Positions 63,353 to 64,000 of a stretch of DNA of 64,000 nucleotides are shown piece by piece. Positions within the stretch are counted from its first letter, which is position 1. Each line of letters begins with the position of its first letter. A model generated the notes under the pieces. That model had not been told where the DNA came from, did not search any database, and saw only the letters and a list, made by a program, of their open reading frames with translations. The stretch is taken from the NCBI RefSeq assembly GCF_905171765.1, contig NC_053392.1, positions 35,100,956 to 35,164,955 on the forward strand, written 5' to 3'. A program made the position numbers and the translations under genes. The stretch is from Bufo bufo. Lineage: Eukaryota; Chordata; Amphibia; Anura; Bufonidae.

Positions 63353-64000
63353 CAGGGGCGGGCTGGGCCGGGGGGCAGGGAGGCAATTGCCCCCCAGGCC
63401 GCCCTAAATAAACGGCCGCTGGGCCGCCCGTCTTAAAAAAAAATAAAAATTTTTTTATTCTTCAGGGCCGCACCGCCGATCACCACAGGCGGCGCGGCCC
63501 TGGATGTCATTGCGGCCGTGCTGTGTGCTGTGGGGCAGGGGAGGGAGAGGCGTGTCCCTCCCCTGTTCTTCTGATAGGCCGCAGGCACTAATGCCTGCAG
63601 CCTATCAGAGGCCGGCTCAGGCAGCGCGATGACGTCATTATCATCGCGACGCCTGAGCCCGGCAGCACACAGCAGGGACACAGGCCAGAAGAGGCTTGCA
63701 TCGCTGCTGATGGAGGTAAGTATTAGTGTTTTTTTTTTACTTCTTTGCGGGGGGCTGGCACTATGGGGGGGGGGGGGGTGGATCTGGCACTATGGGGGGG
63801 GGGATCTGGCACTATGGGGGGGCTTGCACTATAGGGGGAGCTGGCACTGTAGGGGGGGCTGGCGCTATGGGGGGGGGGGGATCTGGCACTATGTGGGGCT
63901 TGCACTATAGGGGGAGCTGGCACTATGGGGGGGCTGGCACTATAGGGGGAGCTGGCACTATGGAGGGGCTGGCACTAAAAGGGGGCTGGCACTATGGGGG
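63353..64000 (+). repeat. Dispersed repeat family, copy 3, with hAT-like end (runs off window)
   Basis: Begins caggggcgggctgggcc, like the hAT-like ends at 60036 and 61737. A GC-rich core with acgtcattatcatcgcgac, ggccagaagaggcttgcatc and gatggaggtaagtattag (63711-63725) follows. Confidence 0.75.
63745..64000 (+). repeat. 15-18 bp G-rich array (gggggctggcactat)
   Basis: About 14 units of ggggg-ctggcactat with variable G-run length, from about 63745 to the window end. It is the tandem tail after the ggaggtaagtat motif. Confidence 0.95.

Overview
The window is vertebrate nuclear DNA, most likely from a frog or toad (anuran amphibian). It holds one recognisable host gene fragment, coding exon 2 of a TASK-type two-pore potassium channel (KCNK3/TASK-1) on the minus strand at 58893-59746. 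Almost everything else is transposable elements (TEs), tandem satellites and non-coding DNA. The anuran call rests on the mix of Tx1-clade and L1-clade LINEs, DIRS, Tc1-like and hAT elements, and on recalled similarity of the 35-bp and 97-bp satellites to frog repeats. No rRNA, tRNA or CRISPR was seen.

Layout. 1-1651: two hAT transposase C-terminal remnants with AT-rich degenerate repeats. 1653-5279: a decayed L1-clade LINE on the minus strand. 5282-26460: a block of a 35/36-bp minisatellite broken up by a decayed Tc1-like element (6392-8049), a nearly intact L1-clade LINE (10769-16516, minus), a Tx1-clade LINE with both ORFs open (16707-22875, plus) and an intact DD37E Tc1-like element (22987-24549). 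26461-28689: mostly unique sequence plus one copy of a GC-rich dispersed repeat. 28690-32263: about 37 copies of a 92/97-bp satellite. 32264-35866: a 5'-truncated DIRS retrotransposon, then a Tc1 end fragment.

35987-38640 is non-coding, with two stretches that might be conserved enhancers. 38892-40100: a 24-bp ATCGAT array followed by a 40-bp array and a repeat core. 41163-42955: the 97-bp satellite again, in the opposite orientation. 45473-50191: a complete but mutated hAT element with 8-bp target duplication. 50200-58892: non-coding sequence with a solo LTR, a three-copy diverged duplication, a TTAGGG-like tract and a foldback element. 58893-59746: KCNK3 exon 2. From 59747 on, the preceding KCNK3 intron contains nested insertions (a non-autonomous hAT-like element, a deleted Tc1 element and G-rich arrays).

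The genes do not form a pathway. Each LINE pairs an RNA-binding ORF1 with an endonuclease/reverse-transcriptase ORF2 for its own mobility; the DNA transposons encode single transposases; the DIRS element encodes overlapping RT, RNase H and tyrosine recombinase frames. The most notable points are the repeated use of the 35-bp minisatellite as an insertion site, the Tx1-clade element with in-frame ORF1-TAA-ORF2, and a dispersed repeat family joining a 5'-splice-site-like motif to G-rich tandem tails.
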